Assembly: GCA_947629775.1 (NCBI GenBank)
Contig: CANRFA010000009.1
Location: 1 to 60,431, forward strand
Length of the DNA: 60,431 nucleotides
DNA from: an uncultured Oscillospiraceae bacterium
GTDB lineage: Bacteria; Bacillota; Clostridia; Oscillospirales; Oscillospiraceae
Direction of reading: 5' to 3'
The position numbers were made by a program, and so were the translations under genes. Of this stretch, positions 51,101 to 60,334 are shown one piece after another; the stretch's first letter is position 1, and each line of letters starts with the position of its first letter. The notes under the pieces were generated by a model. It was not told where the DNA came from. It searched no databases and worked only from the letters and a program-made list of their open reading frames with translations.

Positions 51101-51647
51101 GGGGCCGGAACAGAGCGGCTTCATGCTTTCCGTCGGCTACGACATGTACCTTAAGATGCTGGAGGAGGCAGTCCTCACCGAGCAGGGGCTCACCGCCACG
51201 AAAGAGCAGGAATGCGGCGTCAACCTGACGGTAGCCGCTTCCGTACCGGACAACTATGTTCCCACTTCGGAACTGCGGATGGACCTCTACCGGAGAATCG
51301 CGGCTCTGCGCACGGAAGAAGACGCGGACGAACTGGTAGACGAGCTCATTGACCGCTATGGGGATCCTCCGCGGACGGTGAACAACCTCATCTCCATCGC
51401 CCTGCTGCGCGCGCAGGCCGCCGACTGCGGGTTTACGGATATCGACCAGCGCAAGGATATCATTACCCTGCGGGCGAATAAATTCAATCTGCGGCGGGTC
51501 TCTTCGATGCTGACCAGGGAGCGGTACCGGGGCAGGCTGACGTTCTCCGCCGGCGAGATGCCCGCTCTTACCATCCGCCTGCAGCGCTTCGAGGATCCCC
51601 TGAAGCTGACGCAGGCGCTGGTGACGGACTACCAGGAGGACGAATAG
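48156..51647 (+). CDS. mfd: Transcription-repair coupling factor
   Basis: Releases stalled RNA polymerase and recruits UvrA to lesions. 1163 residues, normal length. UvrB-like module at about 20-350 with the repair LRGGILDIFVPG motif; the RNA-polymerase interaction CarD-type domain near 500-560 (SPGDLVIHEHHGLGRYVGM); helicase domain with Walker A GDVGYGKTEVAFRA (about 650), DEEQ box (about 750), and the TRG motif; C-terminal domain. Start follows GTGAGGGAACCTT. Sits after pth as in Bacillus. Confidence 0.97.
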   Translation: MKLLTQALQRLPEFQEVLHSLKANRTPVAVTGLAAVHRAHFAAGIRMTTRRPVVVICADETEGERLARDLESFSGEAVPMLAPRSFNFFSGAVASREWEHRRLDLMNRLARGELPLLVATVEGLLQRTLPPDVLDLCRKDLRPGETADPNALVQGLVATGYTRCDQVEGVGQFALRGGILDIFVPGMKQPVRVDFFGDEVDSIGFFDPDTQRRTENISHVSLLPAREVLPHLAPDGIPGLARRMKRMAAKALRDGNQKLETTLRADLEALENGTLTSTDRYLPLIYPKLTTVAEYMPRDTCVVYLESSRVGERARTWQWQMEEDVKTLLERGELDSSCWEMSRSYTQLTDVLEKRALIYLDAFPHSGYPVRPKTAVNVTAKQLPSIGSNPEAAGQDLAHYQKNGYVSVVLASGEQHALDLQSRLREAGVKSAVEFRMKALPKAGQTSVTVGGLSAGMEYPTIRLAVLTEGERNAVRRPRARKDEKSNRQKLKSYADLSPGDLVIHEHHGLGRYVGMVKMPVDGVQKDYVKLAYAGTDVLYVPATQLDVISKYIGGGEDGGTRRLNKLGGQEWEKAKTKARKAVQDLAKGLVKLYAERQRQPGFAFSPDNEWQREFENDFEYTETEDQLKAAAEIKRDMEMPRPMDRLLCGDVGYGKTEVAFRAVMKCILDGKQAAILAPTTVLARQHYLTALQRFRNFSVSIDILSRFRTATQTRDVLQRLREGKIDLLVGTHRLFNKDVKFRDLGLLIIDEEQRFGVAHKERLKETYRQVDVLTLSATPIPRTLNMAMSGIRDMSTLEEPPADRLPVQTYVLEHDWAVLADAMRRELERGGQVFYLYNRVETISRAAATIRAMLGESASIAIAHGRMSQDEIDEVMSRMTDGDINILVCTTIIETGIDLPNVNTLIIEDADRLGLAQLHQIRGRVGRSSRRAFAYFTYRRGKILSETSEKRLAAIREYAEFGSGFKIAMRDLEIRGAGNVLGPEQSGFMLSVGYDMYLKMLEEAVLTEQGLTATKEQECGVNLTVAASVPDNYVPTSELRMDLYRRIAALRTEEDADELVDELIDRYGDPPRTVNNLISIALLRAQAADCGFTDIDQRKDIITLRANKFNLRRVSSMLTRERYRGRLTFSAGEMPALTIRLQRFEDPLKLTQALVTDYQEDE

Positions 51648-51736
51648 GACTTGCGCCCGGTTTTCCGATATGTTAGGATAGGCAGATCAGGCTCCCTGGC
51701 ACCCGTCGGGGCATACGACAGAAAAGAGGTATTGCT

Positions 51737-53062
51737 ATGAAACGAATTCTTGCCATGTGTCTGGTTCTGGCCATGGCGGCCGCCATGCTCACAGGCTGCG
51801 GAGGGGGCAGTTCCACGTCCGGAAGCGGTTCCGGTTCCTCTTCCTCCGCTGGTTCCTCCGCCGGCTCCGGTTCTGATTCCGGCTCCGGCTCTTCCGCTTC
51901 CTCCAGCGAGGTGGAAACCGTGGATCTGTCCACGGTCAGCGACCCCTGGATGTATACCGCCGGCATGAAGGGCGACACCGTCATCGGCACAGTGGGCGGA
52001 CACGATATTACCGCCAATGTCTATTTCTACTGGATGAACAGCCACCTCAGCTCCCTGGCCTCGGAGTACATGATGTACTACGGCACCGACATTCCCTGGG
52101 ATACGGAGATCGATGAGGACGGGACCACCATCCGGGAACAGGCCAAGCGCTCCGCTCTGGAGGGGGCCGCTCTCTACTGCCTGCTGCCCGTCAAGGCGCA
52201 GGAGGCGGGCGTCACGTTGGATGAAAACGTTATGGAGCAGATGCAGAGTTCCCAGGAGGAGCTGATGACCACCCTGAAGGACGAGAAGCTGGTGGAGCAC
52301 TACTACTGGCTGGCCATGGCCTCCTACGACCTGCTGGAGAGCCTGTATGAAGCGGGACAGATGGGTTCCGCTCTCCAGGATCACTACTATGGCGAAAACA
52401 GCGACGGCTATCCCACGGACGCCGAGGCCCTGGCCTATGGCGACGAGGAGATGGGATACTACAAGGTCAAGCACATCCTGCTGGCCACCATCGACACCAC
52501 AACCGGCGAGGCCCTGGACGATGAGACCAAGGCCCAGAAGAAGACCCAGGCGGAGGATCTGCTGGCGCAGCTGCGCGCCGCCGACGACCCTGTGGCCCTC
52601 TTTGACGAGCTGATGAACCAGTACAGCGAGGATCCGGGCCTTGCCTCCAATCCGGACGGCTACGACGCCACCGAGGGCGAGATGTATCCCGAGTTTGAGG
52701 AGGCCGCCCTGGCCCTGGAGGTAGGCGAGATCAGCGACATCGTGGAGAGCACCAGCGGCTACCACATCATTCTCCGCCTGCCGCCCGACCTGGACATGCT
52801 GCGCAGCGAGCTGGTTTCCGCCAGAATGACCGATCTGACGGACCAGTGGCTGGAAGAAGCAGGCCTGGAGACCAACGACAGCTACGAACAGATCGATCCG
52901 GAGACCTTCTGGAAGAAGGCGACGGTCCTGCAGCAGTCCGTCTACGATGAACTGCTGCCCATCTTCAGCGCCGAGGCCGGGGTTTCCGGCTCCTCCAGCG
53001 GCAGTACATCCGCTTCCGGGTCCGCCAGCGGCAGCGCCTCCGCGTCCGGCTCCGTGGGCTGA
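51737..53062 (+). CDS. PrsA-like lipoprotein foldase (PpiC-type)
   Basis: Lipoprotein of 441 residues: signal peptide with lipobox LTGC (Cys21), a Ser/Gly linker of ~35 residues, then a SurA/PrsA-like helical chaperone part (about 60-200) and a parvulin-type PPIase region (YYKVKHILLATI near 245, the YSEDPGLASNPDGYD segment near 292 and YHIILRL near 340). The C-terminal 25 residues are again Ser/Gly-rich. Likely helps exported proteins fold at the membrane outer face. It follows mfd, as in many Clostridia. Confidence 0.88.
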   Translation: MKRILAMCLVLAMAAAMLTGCGGGSSTSGSGSGSSSSAGSSAGSGSDSGSGSSASSSEVETVDLSTVSDPWMYTAGMKGDTVIGTVGGHDITANVYFYWMNSHLSSLASEYMMYYGTDIPWDTEIDEDGTTIREQAKRSALEGAALYCLLPVKAQEAGVTLDENVMEQMQSSQEELMTTLKDEKLVEHYYWLAMASYDLLESLYEAGQMGSALQDHYYGENSDGYPTDAEALAYGDEEMGYYKVKHILLATIDTTTGEALDDETKAQKKTQAEDLLAQLRAADDPVALFDELMNQYSEDPGLASNPDGYDATEGEMYPEFEEAALALEVGEISDIVESTSGYHIILRLPPDLDMLRSELVSARMTDLTDQWLEEAGLETNDSYEQIDPETFWKKATVLQQSVYDELLPIFSAEAGVSGSSSGSTSASGSASGSASASGSVG

Positions 53063-53095
53063 GCCCCTCTTTTTCCCCAAAGCAGTTCAAACCAG

Positions 53096-53138
53096 ACCGC
53101 TCCCGAGTCCGTATCCGGATTCGGGGGCGGTTTTTTCC
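53096..53138 (+). terminator. Terminator after the PrsA-like gene
   Basis: CCGCTCCCGAGTCCG and CGGATTCGGGGGCGG form a long stem followed by TTTTTT. Confidence 0.9.
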
Positions 53139-53417
53139 GGTTTCGGAGGGGGCGAGGCCGGAAATCCGGGGCGCAGGCGGGCTCTGACGCTCCGTTCCGG
53201 CCGAACAGAGCCTCCGCCGGACCGCGGTATGCGCCCCTCCCCTGCCGGCTCCGGGCTGCGGAGCATCCGCCTTCCTCCCCCACTGGACGGTTTTCCCGGG
53301 CAGGTTTCCTCTGCGGCCGGCGGCGCGCCGGTTTTTTTGTGCCCGGCGCCCCGTTTCTGCAAAATCAGGGACAGGCTCCGGGGTATACTGCCCCCCGAAG
53401 AAAGGAGCGGGTGCGCG
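53139..53417. other. Intergenic region before the P-type ATPase
   Basis: Very GC-rich, no gene or repeat recognised. TATACT at 53384-53389 is a fair -10 for the ATPase gene; no convincing -35 lies 17 bases upstream. Confidence 0.4.
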
Positions 53418-56084
53418 ATGAAGGAATGGCACAGCGTTGGGATCCGGGAGATCCTGGGGGAGCTGGGCGCGACGGCGGAGGGACTGTCGGAGCGGGAGGC
53501 CGCCCGGCGGCTGGAAAAGCGGGGCCCCAACGAACTGGCCCGGGCGGAGAAGCCCTCGCTGCCGGCGCGGGTGCTTGCCCAGCTGAGGGATCCCATGATC
53601 CTGGTTCTGCTGGTGGCGGCGGGGGTCTCTCTGGCTGCCAGCGGCGGTCGCGACTGGCTGGACGGGGTCATCATTCTGGTGATCGTGGCGGTGAACGCCG
53701 TGATTTCCATCACCCAGGAGGATCATGCCCAGCAGGCCCTGGAGGAGCTGCGCCGGATGTCGTCTCCCCAGGCGAAGGTGCGCCGGGACGGACAGGTGAA
53801 GCGGATCCCGGCGGCCCGGCTGGTGCCCGGAGATGTGATGGTGCTGGAGGCGGGCGACCAGGTGCCGGCGGACGCCCGGATCCTGGAGTGCAGCCGTCTG
53901 CAGGTGGATGAGAGCGCCATGACGGGAGAATCCGTCCCTGTGGAAAAGGAGGTCAGGGACTCTCTCCCGGAGAATACTCCCCTTGGAGATCGTGTGAACA
54001 TGCTGCTGTCCGGCACCCTGGTCACCGCGGGAAGGGCGGTTGCCCTTGTGACGTCCACCGGGATGGAGACCCAGATGGGGCGGATCGCGGGCCTTCTTCT
54101 GGAGGGCGGCGAGGGAGAGACCCCTCTGCAGCGGAAAATGGCGGAGATCTCGAAGACGCTCTCCTTCCTCTGTCTGGGCGTCTGCGCCGTGATGTTCGGT
54201 GTGGGGCTGTTTCAGGGACGGGACCTGCTGGGGATGTTCCTGACGGCAGTATCCCTGGCGGTGGCCGCCATTCCGGAGGGATTGCCCGCTATTGTGACCA
54301 TTGTCCTCGCGCTGGGGGTACAGCGGATGGCGGGCAGAGGGGCGATTGTGAAGAAACTGCCCGCCGTAGAGACTCTAGGCTGCGCCTCCGTCATCTGCTC
54401 GGACAAGACGGGGACGCTGACGCAGAACCGCATGCATGTGAAGAACATATGGATCCCTCAGGGAGGTCTCCGGCGGAACGCTCTGCTGGCCGCCTGTCTC
54501 TGCTCGGACGCGACCCTCAGCTGGAAGGCGGGAGCGCCCACAGCCACCGGGGATCCCACAGAGGAGGCCCTGACCCTCCAGGCCGCCCGGGAGGGCGTCT
54601 GCCAGGATCGGGAGCTGGAGCGCTATCCGCGCATGGGAGATCTCCCCTTCGATTCCGGCCGCAAGCTGATGTCTACCGTACACAGAACCCCGGAGGGCAG
54701 GTTTCTGGTCTTTACCAAGGGGGCGCCGGATGTGCTGCTGGAACGGTGCAGCCGGGGTCCGCGGGGGCCGCTGACGGATGGAGAGCGGCGCCGGATTCTG
54801 GCGGCCAACGAAGAGATGGCAGGACAGGCCCTGCGGGTGATCGGGGTGGCCCGGAAGGAACTGGACGCCCCGCCGTCCGCGCTCCGCTCTCAGAGTCTGG
54901 AGCGGGACCTGACCTTTCTGGGCCTGTTTGGCCTGATGGACCCGCCCCGGCGGGAGGCGGGACCGGCCGTGGAGCGGTGCCACAGAGCAGGAGTGCGGCC
55001 GGTGATGATCACGGGGGATCACAGAGCCACGGCGGCCGCCATCGCCCGGGAACTGGGGATTCTGCGGGAGGGAGATCTGACGGCCACCGGACCGGAGCTG
55101 GACTTCATGTCGCAGGAACTGCTGGAGGAGGATATCGCCCGCTTCTCCGTCTTCGCCCGCGTCTCTCCGGAACATAAGATGCGAATCGTCCAGGCCTGGC
55201 AGAAGAAGGGCCACGTGGTGGCCATGACGGGAGACGGGCTCAACGACGCCCCGGCCCTGAAGGCGGCGGATATCGGGTGCGCCATGGGACGCTCCGGCAC
55301 CGACGTGGCCAAGGGGGCCTCGGATATGATTCTGACGGACGATAACTTCTCCACCATTGTTTCCGCCATCGAGGAGGGGCGCGGAATCTGGGCCAACATC
55401 CGAAAGGCCATCCACTACCTGCTCTCCTGCAACATCGGGGAGATCTTCACCATCTTTGCCGCTACCCTGCTTCGATTCGGCCAGATGCCCCTCAAGCCGG
55501 TGCAGCTGCTGTGGCTGAATCTGGTGACCGATTCCCTTCCCGCCCTGGCTCTGGGGGTAGAGCCGGTGGAAGAAGGCGTGATGGAACAGCCACCCCGGGC
55601 CTCGGGAACGGGGCTGTTCGATCGGAGGTTCTCTCTGCGCCTGGCCTGGCAGGGGCTGATGGTGGGCGGCCTTACCCTGACGGCTTACTGTCTGGGTTAT
55701 CTTCTGCTGGCGGCGCCGGGACGGGAGGAGGCGGTGGCGAATACCATGGCCTTCGCCACCCTCACCATCTGCCAGCTGTTTCACGCGTTCAACGTCCGCA
55801 GCGAGGACCGCTCTCTGTTTTCCATCGGTCCCCTGTCCAACCCGGCCATGAATCAGGCATTTCTCATCGGCATGGGCCTGCAGCTGTCCGTGCTGCTGGT
55901 GCCGCCGCTTCGGGGAGTCTTCGCGGTCACTGCCATGGACCTTCCCCAGTGGCTGACCGTGCTGGGGCTGGCGGCGTCCCCGGTGCCGATTTGCGAGTGC
56001 GCCAAGGCCCTCCGGAGGGCTTCCGAGGGACGGAAGACGAGTCCGAGGAGGGAAAAAGCGGCGGCGGGAGCGGTTTCACCGTAA
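53418..56084 (+). CDS. Cation-transporting P-type ATPase, probably Ca2+
   Basis: P2A-type pump of 888 residues that moves cations across the cytoplasmic membrane. The actuator TGES motif is in [10 protein letters not shown] (about 177), the phosphorylation site in [11 protein letters not shown] (about 326), and [12 protein letters not shown] near 603. Calcium-site residues of SERCA-type pumps are conserved: IPEGLP in helix 4, NIGE in helix 5 and NLVTDSLP in helix 6. The start ATG 53418 follows AAAGGAG; the upstream open frame runs through the previous terminator. A Ca2+ role is inferred by these motifs. Role in Ca2+ homeostasis during sporulation is possible. Confidence 0.92.
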   Translation: MKEWHSVGIREILGELGATAEGLSEREAARRLEKRGPNELARAEKPSLPARVLAQLRDPMILVLLVAAGVSLAASGGRDWLDGVIILVIVAVNAVISITQEDHAQQALEELRRMSSPQAKVRRDGQVKRIPAARLVPGDVMVLEAGDQVPADARILECSRLQVDESAMTGESVPVEKEVRDSLPENTPLGDRVNMLLSGTLVTAGRAVALVTSTGMETQMGRIAGLLLEGGEGETPLQRKMAEISKTLSFLCLGVCAVMFGVGLFQGRDLLGMFLTAVSLAVAAIPEGLPAIVTIVLALGVQRMAGRGAIVKKLPAVETLGCASVICSDKTGTLTQNRMHVKNIWIPQGGLRRNALLAACLCSDATLSWKAGAPTATGDPTEEALTLQAAREGVCQDRELERYPRMGDLPFDSGRKLMSTVHRTPEGRFLVFTKGAPDVLLERCSRGPRGPLTDGERRRILAANEEMAGQALRVIGVARKELDAPPSALRSQSLERDLTFLGLFGLMDPPRREAGPAVERCHRAGVRPVMITGDHRATAAAIARELGILREGDLTATGPELDFMSQELLEEDIARFSVFARVSPEHKMRIVQAWQKKGHVVAMTGDGLNDAPALKAADIGCAMGRSGTDVAKGASDMILTDDNFSTIVSAIEEGRGIWANIRKAIHYLLSCNIGEIFTIFAATLLRFGQMPLKPVQLLWLNLVTDSLPALALGVEPVEEGVMEQPPRASGTGLFDRRFSLRLAWQGLMVGGLTLTAYCLGYLLLAAPGREEAVANTMAFATLTICQLFHAFNVRSEDRSLFSIGPLSNPAMNQAFLIGMGLQLSVLLVPPLRGVFAVTAMDLPQWLTVLGLAASPVPICECAKALRRASEGRKTSPRREKAAAGAVSP

Positions 56085-56143
56085 CGGATGCATAAATCCT
56101 TCCGGGTCCGCCCATACTGGCAGAGAAAGGGGGCGCGACCGCC

Positions 56144-57643
56144 ATGAAGGACCTGGAAGGACCCCATCCACGAAAAGAACCCCGGTTTCCCGTGCCGCTG
56201 TCTCTGGAGGCGGTGGAACAGGTCCTTGGGGACTGCGCGGATTTCAGCCAGAGGACCGTTTTCCTCCACGGAGATCCCGGCCGGACGGCGACGGTCTGCT
56301 TCCTGGCGGGTATGGCCCGCACGGAACGACTGAACGACTATGTGCTGCGGCCCCTGGCTCAGGATCCCCTGCTCTCTTCCCTGCCCATGGATCAGATCTT
56401 CGGGCAGCTGGAGAAGGGCGCGCTCTATGCCCAGTCGGTGGAGCGGGTCACAGAGATGGACCCGGCGATCCTTGGCCTGGTGGGAGGGGGATGCCTGCTC
56501 TTCCTGCCCGATCAGAAGGATTGCCTTCTGATTCCCGTAGAGACCGAGGAAAAGCGCTCTGTGGGCGAGCCGGAGAACGAACCGGCCCTCAAAGGGGCCC
56601 GGGATTCCTTTGTGGAGAGCATCCGGACCAACACTTCCCTGGTGCGGCGCCGTCTGCGGGCCCCGGAGCTGAAGATCCGGGAGCATATCGTGGGCCGGCA
56701 GTCCCTGACGGGCGTGGACGTTCTCTGGCTGGAAGGAATCGCGGACCAGGAGACAGCGGCGCGGGTGGAGCAGAGGCTGGACGCGATCGATATCGACGGC
56801 GTGGAGGCGGCGGGCAATCTGGAGGAGTATCTGGTGGAGGGGAACTGGAGTCCTTTTCCCCGACTCCCCTTCACCCAGCGGCCGGACCGCTTCTGCCAGG
56901 GACTGCTGGAAGGGAGAGTCGGAATTCTGGCCGACGGAATTCCTCTGGGCTGGCTGGTTCCCGGAACCATCGACCAGTTTTTCCGGACCGGGCAGGATCG
57001 GGCCTACCACTGGATGGTGGCTTCGGCGCTGAGTCTGGTCCGGTATTTCTGCGCCGTGGTGACGCTGCTTCTGCCCGGGCTCTACATCGCCGTGGTGACC
57101 TTTCACCCCGAGGCGATTCCGGCGAGACTGGCCCTCTCCATCGCGGCCGCCAAGCAGGAGGTGCCCTTTTCCACCATCTTTGAAGTGCTGATCATGCTGC
57201 TCTCCTTCGAGGTGATTCAGGAGGCTGGACTGCGGCTTCCGGGGCCCATCGGCGCGACCGTCTCCATTCTGGGCGGTCTGGTGGTAGGGAATGCCGCCGT
57301 AGAGGCCCACATCGTCTCCCCCGCCGTTCTGATCGCCGTGGCGATCGCCGGCGTGGCCGGCTATACCATGCCCAGCCAGGACTTCGGCAACGCGCTGCGC
57401 CTCTGGCGGTTCGCGCTGGCGATTCTGGCCAGCGTGGGAGGACTGACGGCCCTGAGTCTGGGATGCGCCCTGCTGATCAGTCATCTGGCCGGCCTGGAGA
57501 CCTTCGGTGTTCCCTATCTGGCCCCCTTCACCGTGGGGGTTCAGGTGCGGCGGGGCCATCCCACCCTGTTCCGGCTGCCCCTTCCCCGTATGAAGTGGCG
57601 GGACGGGGCCGCGCGCACCGCAAACCGGAGGAATCAGCGATGA
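56144..57643 (+). CDS. Spore germination protein, GerA family (A subunit)
   Basis: 499-residue A subunit of a nutrient germinant receptor in the spore inner membrane. The N-terminal soluble part (1-~275) contains the GerA hallmark LVEGNWSPFPRLPFTQRPD-type region (around 230-250; here LVEGNWSPFPRLP) and TNTSLVRRRLR; four to five membrane helices follow from about 285 (FCAVVTLLLPGLYIAVVTF). It forms an operon with the C and B subunits. Germinant not predictable. Confidence 0.93.
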   Translation: MKDLEGPHPRKEPRFPVPLSLEAVEQVLGDCADFSQRTVFLHGDPGRTATVCFLAGMARTERLNDYVLRPLAQDPLLSSLPMDQIFGQLEKGALYAQSVERVTEMDPAILGLVGGGCLLFLPDQKDCLLIPVETEEKRSVGEPENEPALKGARDSFVESIRTNTSLVRRRLRAPELKIREHIVGRQSLTGVDVLWLEGIADQETAARVEQRLDAIDIDGVEAAGNLEEYLVEGNWSPFPRLPFTQRPDRFCQGLLEGRVGILADGIPLGWLVPGTIDQFFRTGQDRAYHWMVASALSLVRYFCAVVTLLLPGLYIAVVTFHPEAIPARLALSIAAAKQEVPFSTIFEVLIMLLSFEVIQEAGLRLPGPIGATVSILGGLVVGNAAVEAHIVSPAVLIAVAIAGVAGYTMPSQDFGNALRLWRFALAILASVGGLTALSLGCALLISHLAGLETFGVPYLAPFTVGVQVRRGHPTLFRLPLPRMKWRDGAARTANRRNQR

Positions 57644-58701
57644 GAAAGGGAATCTGCGGCGTGACGCTTGCTCTGGCGCTGCTCCTGAGCGGCTGCAGCG
57701 CGCTTCCATACCCCAGGGAGATGGGAAACATGGCCCTGCTGCGGACCATGGGAATTGACCTGGAGGAGGAAGATGTCAGGGTGACGGTTTCGACCGGAAC
57801 CAGGGCCAGGGGCCTGCAGAGCGAGACCGAAGAGGCCATGGCCCTTTCCGCCGCGGCCTCCTCGCTCAGCGGGGCGGTGACCGCCCTTCGAGGCATGAGC
57901 GACAGCTTTGTCTTCTTCGGCTATGTGGACCAGCTGCTGGTCGGGGAAAGCCTGGCGAAGGCGGGACTGACGCGTACGCTGGACTTCTTTGCCCGGGATG
58001 ACGAACTGAGCCTGGGGGCCCAGATGTGGGTGGTCCGGGGAGACGCGGGAAGCGCGACGGCCTCCGGAAACGGAGAAGGACCGGATCAGCGCCTGGAAAC
58101 CATCCAGCGGGACGGAGAGATGGGCGCCGCGGTGCTTTCCCGCAGCGCGGGGGAAGTGTTCGCAGACGTTCAGGACCTTGGGAGCGCCTTTGTTCCGGCC
58201 CTGCGTCTGAATGAAGAGAGCGGAGCTCTGACGCCTGCCGGGTACGCGGTCTTTCGGGGAGATCGGCTGGCGGGCTATCTGGAGGGAGAGGCAGCACGCG
58301 GACTGGAGATGCTGGAAGGACACGCGCCGGAAGGCGTTCTGGAGGAAGCGGTCGGCTCTCAGCCACAGAGCGTACGGGTGGTCTGGACAGGAAACCGGGT
58401 TTCCTACGGGGACGGAGGGATGGATCTGAACCTGCGCGCCTGGGCACAGCTTATGGAGTATGGGTCCTCCCTGACCGAAGGAGAGCGCGCCGCGCTTGCG
58501 CGGGAAACAGAACGGCGTCTGACCGGGCAGGTGCAGGCGGCGCTGAGTCAGCTGAGAAGCTGGGGGGCGGACTGTACCGGTCTTGGCAGGCGGGCAGCCC
58601 TGCGGACCCCGGAGCGCCTGGAGCGGACCGGAGAGGGCTGGGCCGAGGAGTTCTCCCGCATGACCATCCGGGTCAGAGTCAGGACGGAACTGCAGGAGTG
58701 A
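57640..58701 (+). CDS. Spore germination lipoprotein, GerC family (C subunit)
   Basis: 353-residue lipoprotein with signal peptide and lipobox LSGC (Cys18); family motif near the N terminus (NMALLRTMGIDLEEEDVRVT) and a GYVDQLLVGESLAKAGL segment like GerAC. The ATG overlaps the A-subunit stop (ATGA), indicating coupling. It anchors in the spore inner membrane's outer face and completes the receptor with the A and B subunits. Confidence 0.88.
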   Translation: MRKGICGVTLALALLLSGCSALPYPREMGNMALLRTMGIDLEEEDVRVTVSTGTRARGLQSETEEAMALSAAASSLSGAVTALRGMSDSFVFFGYVDQLLVGESLAKAGLTRTLDFFARDDELSLGAQMWVVRGDAGSATASGNGEGPDQRLETIQRDGEMGAAVLSRSAGEVFADVQDLGSAFVPALRLNEESGALTPAGYAVFRGDRLAGYLEGEAARGLEMLEGHAPEGVLEEAVGSQPQSVRVVWTGNRVSYGDGGMDLNLRAWAQLMEYGSSLTEGERAALARETERRLTGQVQAALSQLRSWGADCTGLGRRAALRTPERLERTGEGWAEEFSRMTIRVRVRTELQE

Positions 58702-58711
58702 GGAGAGAAAG

Positions 58712-59893
58712 ATGGAGCAGGATGCGAGAATCTCTCATACGCAGCTGATGGCGCTGATCTGGGCCGGCGTGCTGGCGCCTGCGGCGGAGGTGCTGCCGGG
58801 GATCGCGTTGTCCCGCGCGGGACGGGCGGCCTGGCTGACTCCGATCGCGGCTGTTCTGCCGGTGCTGGCGGCGGGATGGCTGCTGAAGCGGCTGATCGGA
58901 CCGCAGGGACTGGCGGGAGGCATCCGGTCGGTTCTGGGCCCTGTTGGGGGAAGCGTGGTTCTGATGCTGTATGCCATATGGGGAGAGCTCCTGCTGGCCC
59001 TTCGCTTCCGTCTGTGCGCCGGACGGCTTCTGGGTTCCGGAGAGCGGGACGGGAGTCTGTATTTCTTTCTGGCCCTCAATGTCCTGGCGGCGTTGTGGGT
59101 CGGGACGGGAAAGCTGACCGCCTTCGCCCGGGCCGGCCAGGTCTACCTGGCGATCCTTCTGGTGACTGCCGGTCTCGTTCTGGCGCTCTCGGTTCCACAG
59201 GTACGGTTGGAGAGGGTGCTGCCGTTCACGCCGGATCAGCTGCGGACCATCCCTGTTTCCGCGCTGCCGGTGGCCGGTGTGCTGGGCTGGGGCGTGTATG
59301 GCGCCTTCCTGGCCGGGGAGAGCCGGTCCCCACAGGGCAGATGGTGGAGCCTGTTCTGGGGAGCGGGAGGATGTCTGCTGCTGGCCCTGGCCCAGTGGAT
59401 CATTCTGGGGAGCTTCGGGGCGGGACTGGCAGAGCGGCTTGAGAACCCGTTCTTCGCGCTGGCGAAGAGCGTCGGGGTAGAAGGAGCCTTTCAGAGAGTG
59501 GAAAGCATTGTGGCGGCCCTCTGGATTCTGGCGGACCTGACCATGGCGGAACTGCTGATCTTTGCCCTGAGGGAGATCGTCGGAGCCTGGTTCCCGGGGC
59601 TTCGCCGGGACCGGATCGCGACGGGCGCAGTCGCGCTGGCGGCGGTTCTGGCCGTTGTGGCGTTCCCGGGGCGGACGGCGGCCTGGCTGAGCCGGGAGGC
59701 GGCGCCGTGGGGGAATCTGGCGGCTTCCATATTAGCACCAGGTCTGGTAATTTTAAGGAAACCAAAGGGGCGCGACCTGCCCGGATGCGCAACATCTTGT
59801 GGTGAATCGACAGCCCCGGCGGAAGATGTTGGGGGTGACCGAAAGGGGGAAAAGTGCCCGAAAAAGTTGCAGAAACCCGAAAAAACCTGTTGA
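58712..59893 (+). CDS. Spore germination permease, GerB family (B subunit)
   Basis: 393-residue APC-type membrane protein with about ten helices, starting with SHTQLMALIWAGVLAP and continuing to about residue 350 (LAASILAPGLVILRK). Follows the GerC-type gene by 10 bases with GGAGAGAAAG as the ribosome binding site. The last ~45 residues (GCATSCGESTAPAEDVGGDR...) are hydrophilic and coincide with the upstream elements of the first rRNA promoter, whose -35 covers the stop codon, so the tail looks like run-on coding rather than a conserved domain. Confidence 0.85.
   Translation: MEQDARISHTQLMALIWAGVLAPAAEVLPGIALSRAGRAAWLTPIAAVLPVLAAGWLLKRLIGPQGLAGGIRSVLGPVGGSVVLMLYAIWGELLLALRFRLCAGRLLGSGERDGSLYFFLALNVLAALWVGTGKLTAFARAGQVYLAILLVTAGLVLALSVPQVRLERVLPFTPDQLRTIPVSALPVAGVLGWGVYGAFLAGESRSPQGRWWSLFWGAGGCLLLALAQWIILGSFGAGLAERLENPFFALAKSVGVEGAFQRVESIVAALWILADLTMAELLIFALREIVGAWFPGLRRDRIATGAVALAAVLAVVAFPGRTAAWLSREAAPWGNLAASILAPGLVILRKPKGRDLPGCATSCGESTAPAEDVGGDRKGEKCPKKLQKPEKTC
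59790..59831. repeat. Inverted repeat inside the end of the GerB-type gene
   Basis: CAACATCTT (59790-59798) and AAGATGTTG (59823-59831), 24-base loop. No T-run. Confidence 0.5.
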
Positions 59894-59918
59894 CAGGGCC
59901 GGTTTTATCTGCTAGTAT
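59890..59918 (+). promoter_or_regulatory. rRNA operon promoter P1
   Basis: Perfect TTGACA (59890-59895), 17-base spacer, TAGTAT (59913-59918), preceded by an A-rich UP-like tract (CCCGAAAAAACC). Confidence 0.8.
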
Positions 59919-60085
59919 ATGCGAGTGCCCAGCGGGAAGGGGGTCACCCCCCGGAGACCGGAGGGCCATCCGGATCGGCACGGGAAGACGGCTCGGGAGA
60001 GCAGGGTTCTTACGTGCGGGAAGGATGGACGAAAGTCTGCGACGACGGCTTCCGAAAAAAAGTTGCCGCCGCCCGAAAAAAGTGC

Positions 60086-60114
60086 TTGACAGGCACGGAC
60101 ATCTGTGGTAGACT
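60086..60114 (+). promoter_or_regulatory. rRNA operon promoter P2
   Basis: TTGACA (60086-60091), 17-base spacer, TAGACT (60109-60114), preceded by CCCGAAAAAAGTGC. Confidence 0.85.
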
Positions 60115-60193
60115 GTCAAAGTCGCCCACCTGAGCGGGCCGAAAGGCCTGGCAGGGGTCAGGAAAAAAGTTTTCGGATTCCGAAAAAAAGTTC

Positions 60194-60222
60194 TTGACAG
60201 GAGGGGCGGCCGGTGGTAGAAT
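60194..60222 (+). promoter_or_regulatory. rRNA operon promoter P3
   Basis: TTGACA (60194-60199), 17-base spacer, TAGAAT (60217-60222), preceded by CCGAAAAAAAGTTC. Confidence 0.85.
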
Positions 60223-60300
60223 ACCAAGGCTGCTGAAGAGCAGCGGGGTTCATGTGGGTCCCAGTCAGCGAAAAAGTTCTGAGAAATCAGAAATCTGTGC

Positions 60301-60329
60301 TTGACAGGCGGGGCGAAACGTGGTAACCT
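60301..60329 (+). promoter_or_regulatory. rRNA operon promoter P4
   Basis: TTGACA (60301-60306), 17-base spacer, TAACCT (60324-60329). The weakest -10 of the four; -35 to -35 distances from P2 to P4 are 108 and 107 bases. Confidence 0.75.
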
Positions 60330-60334
60330 CTCAA

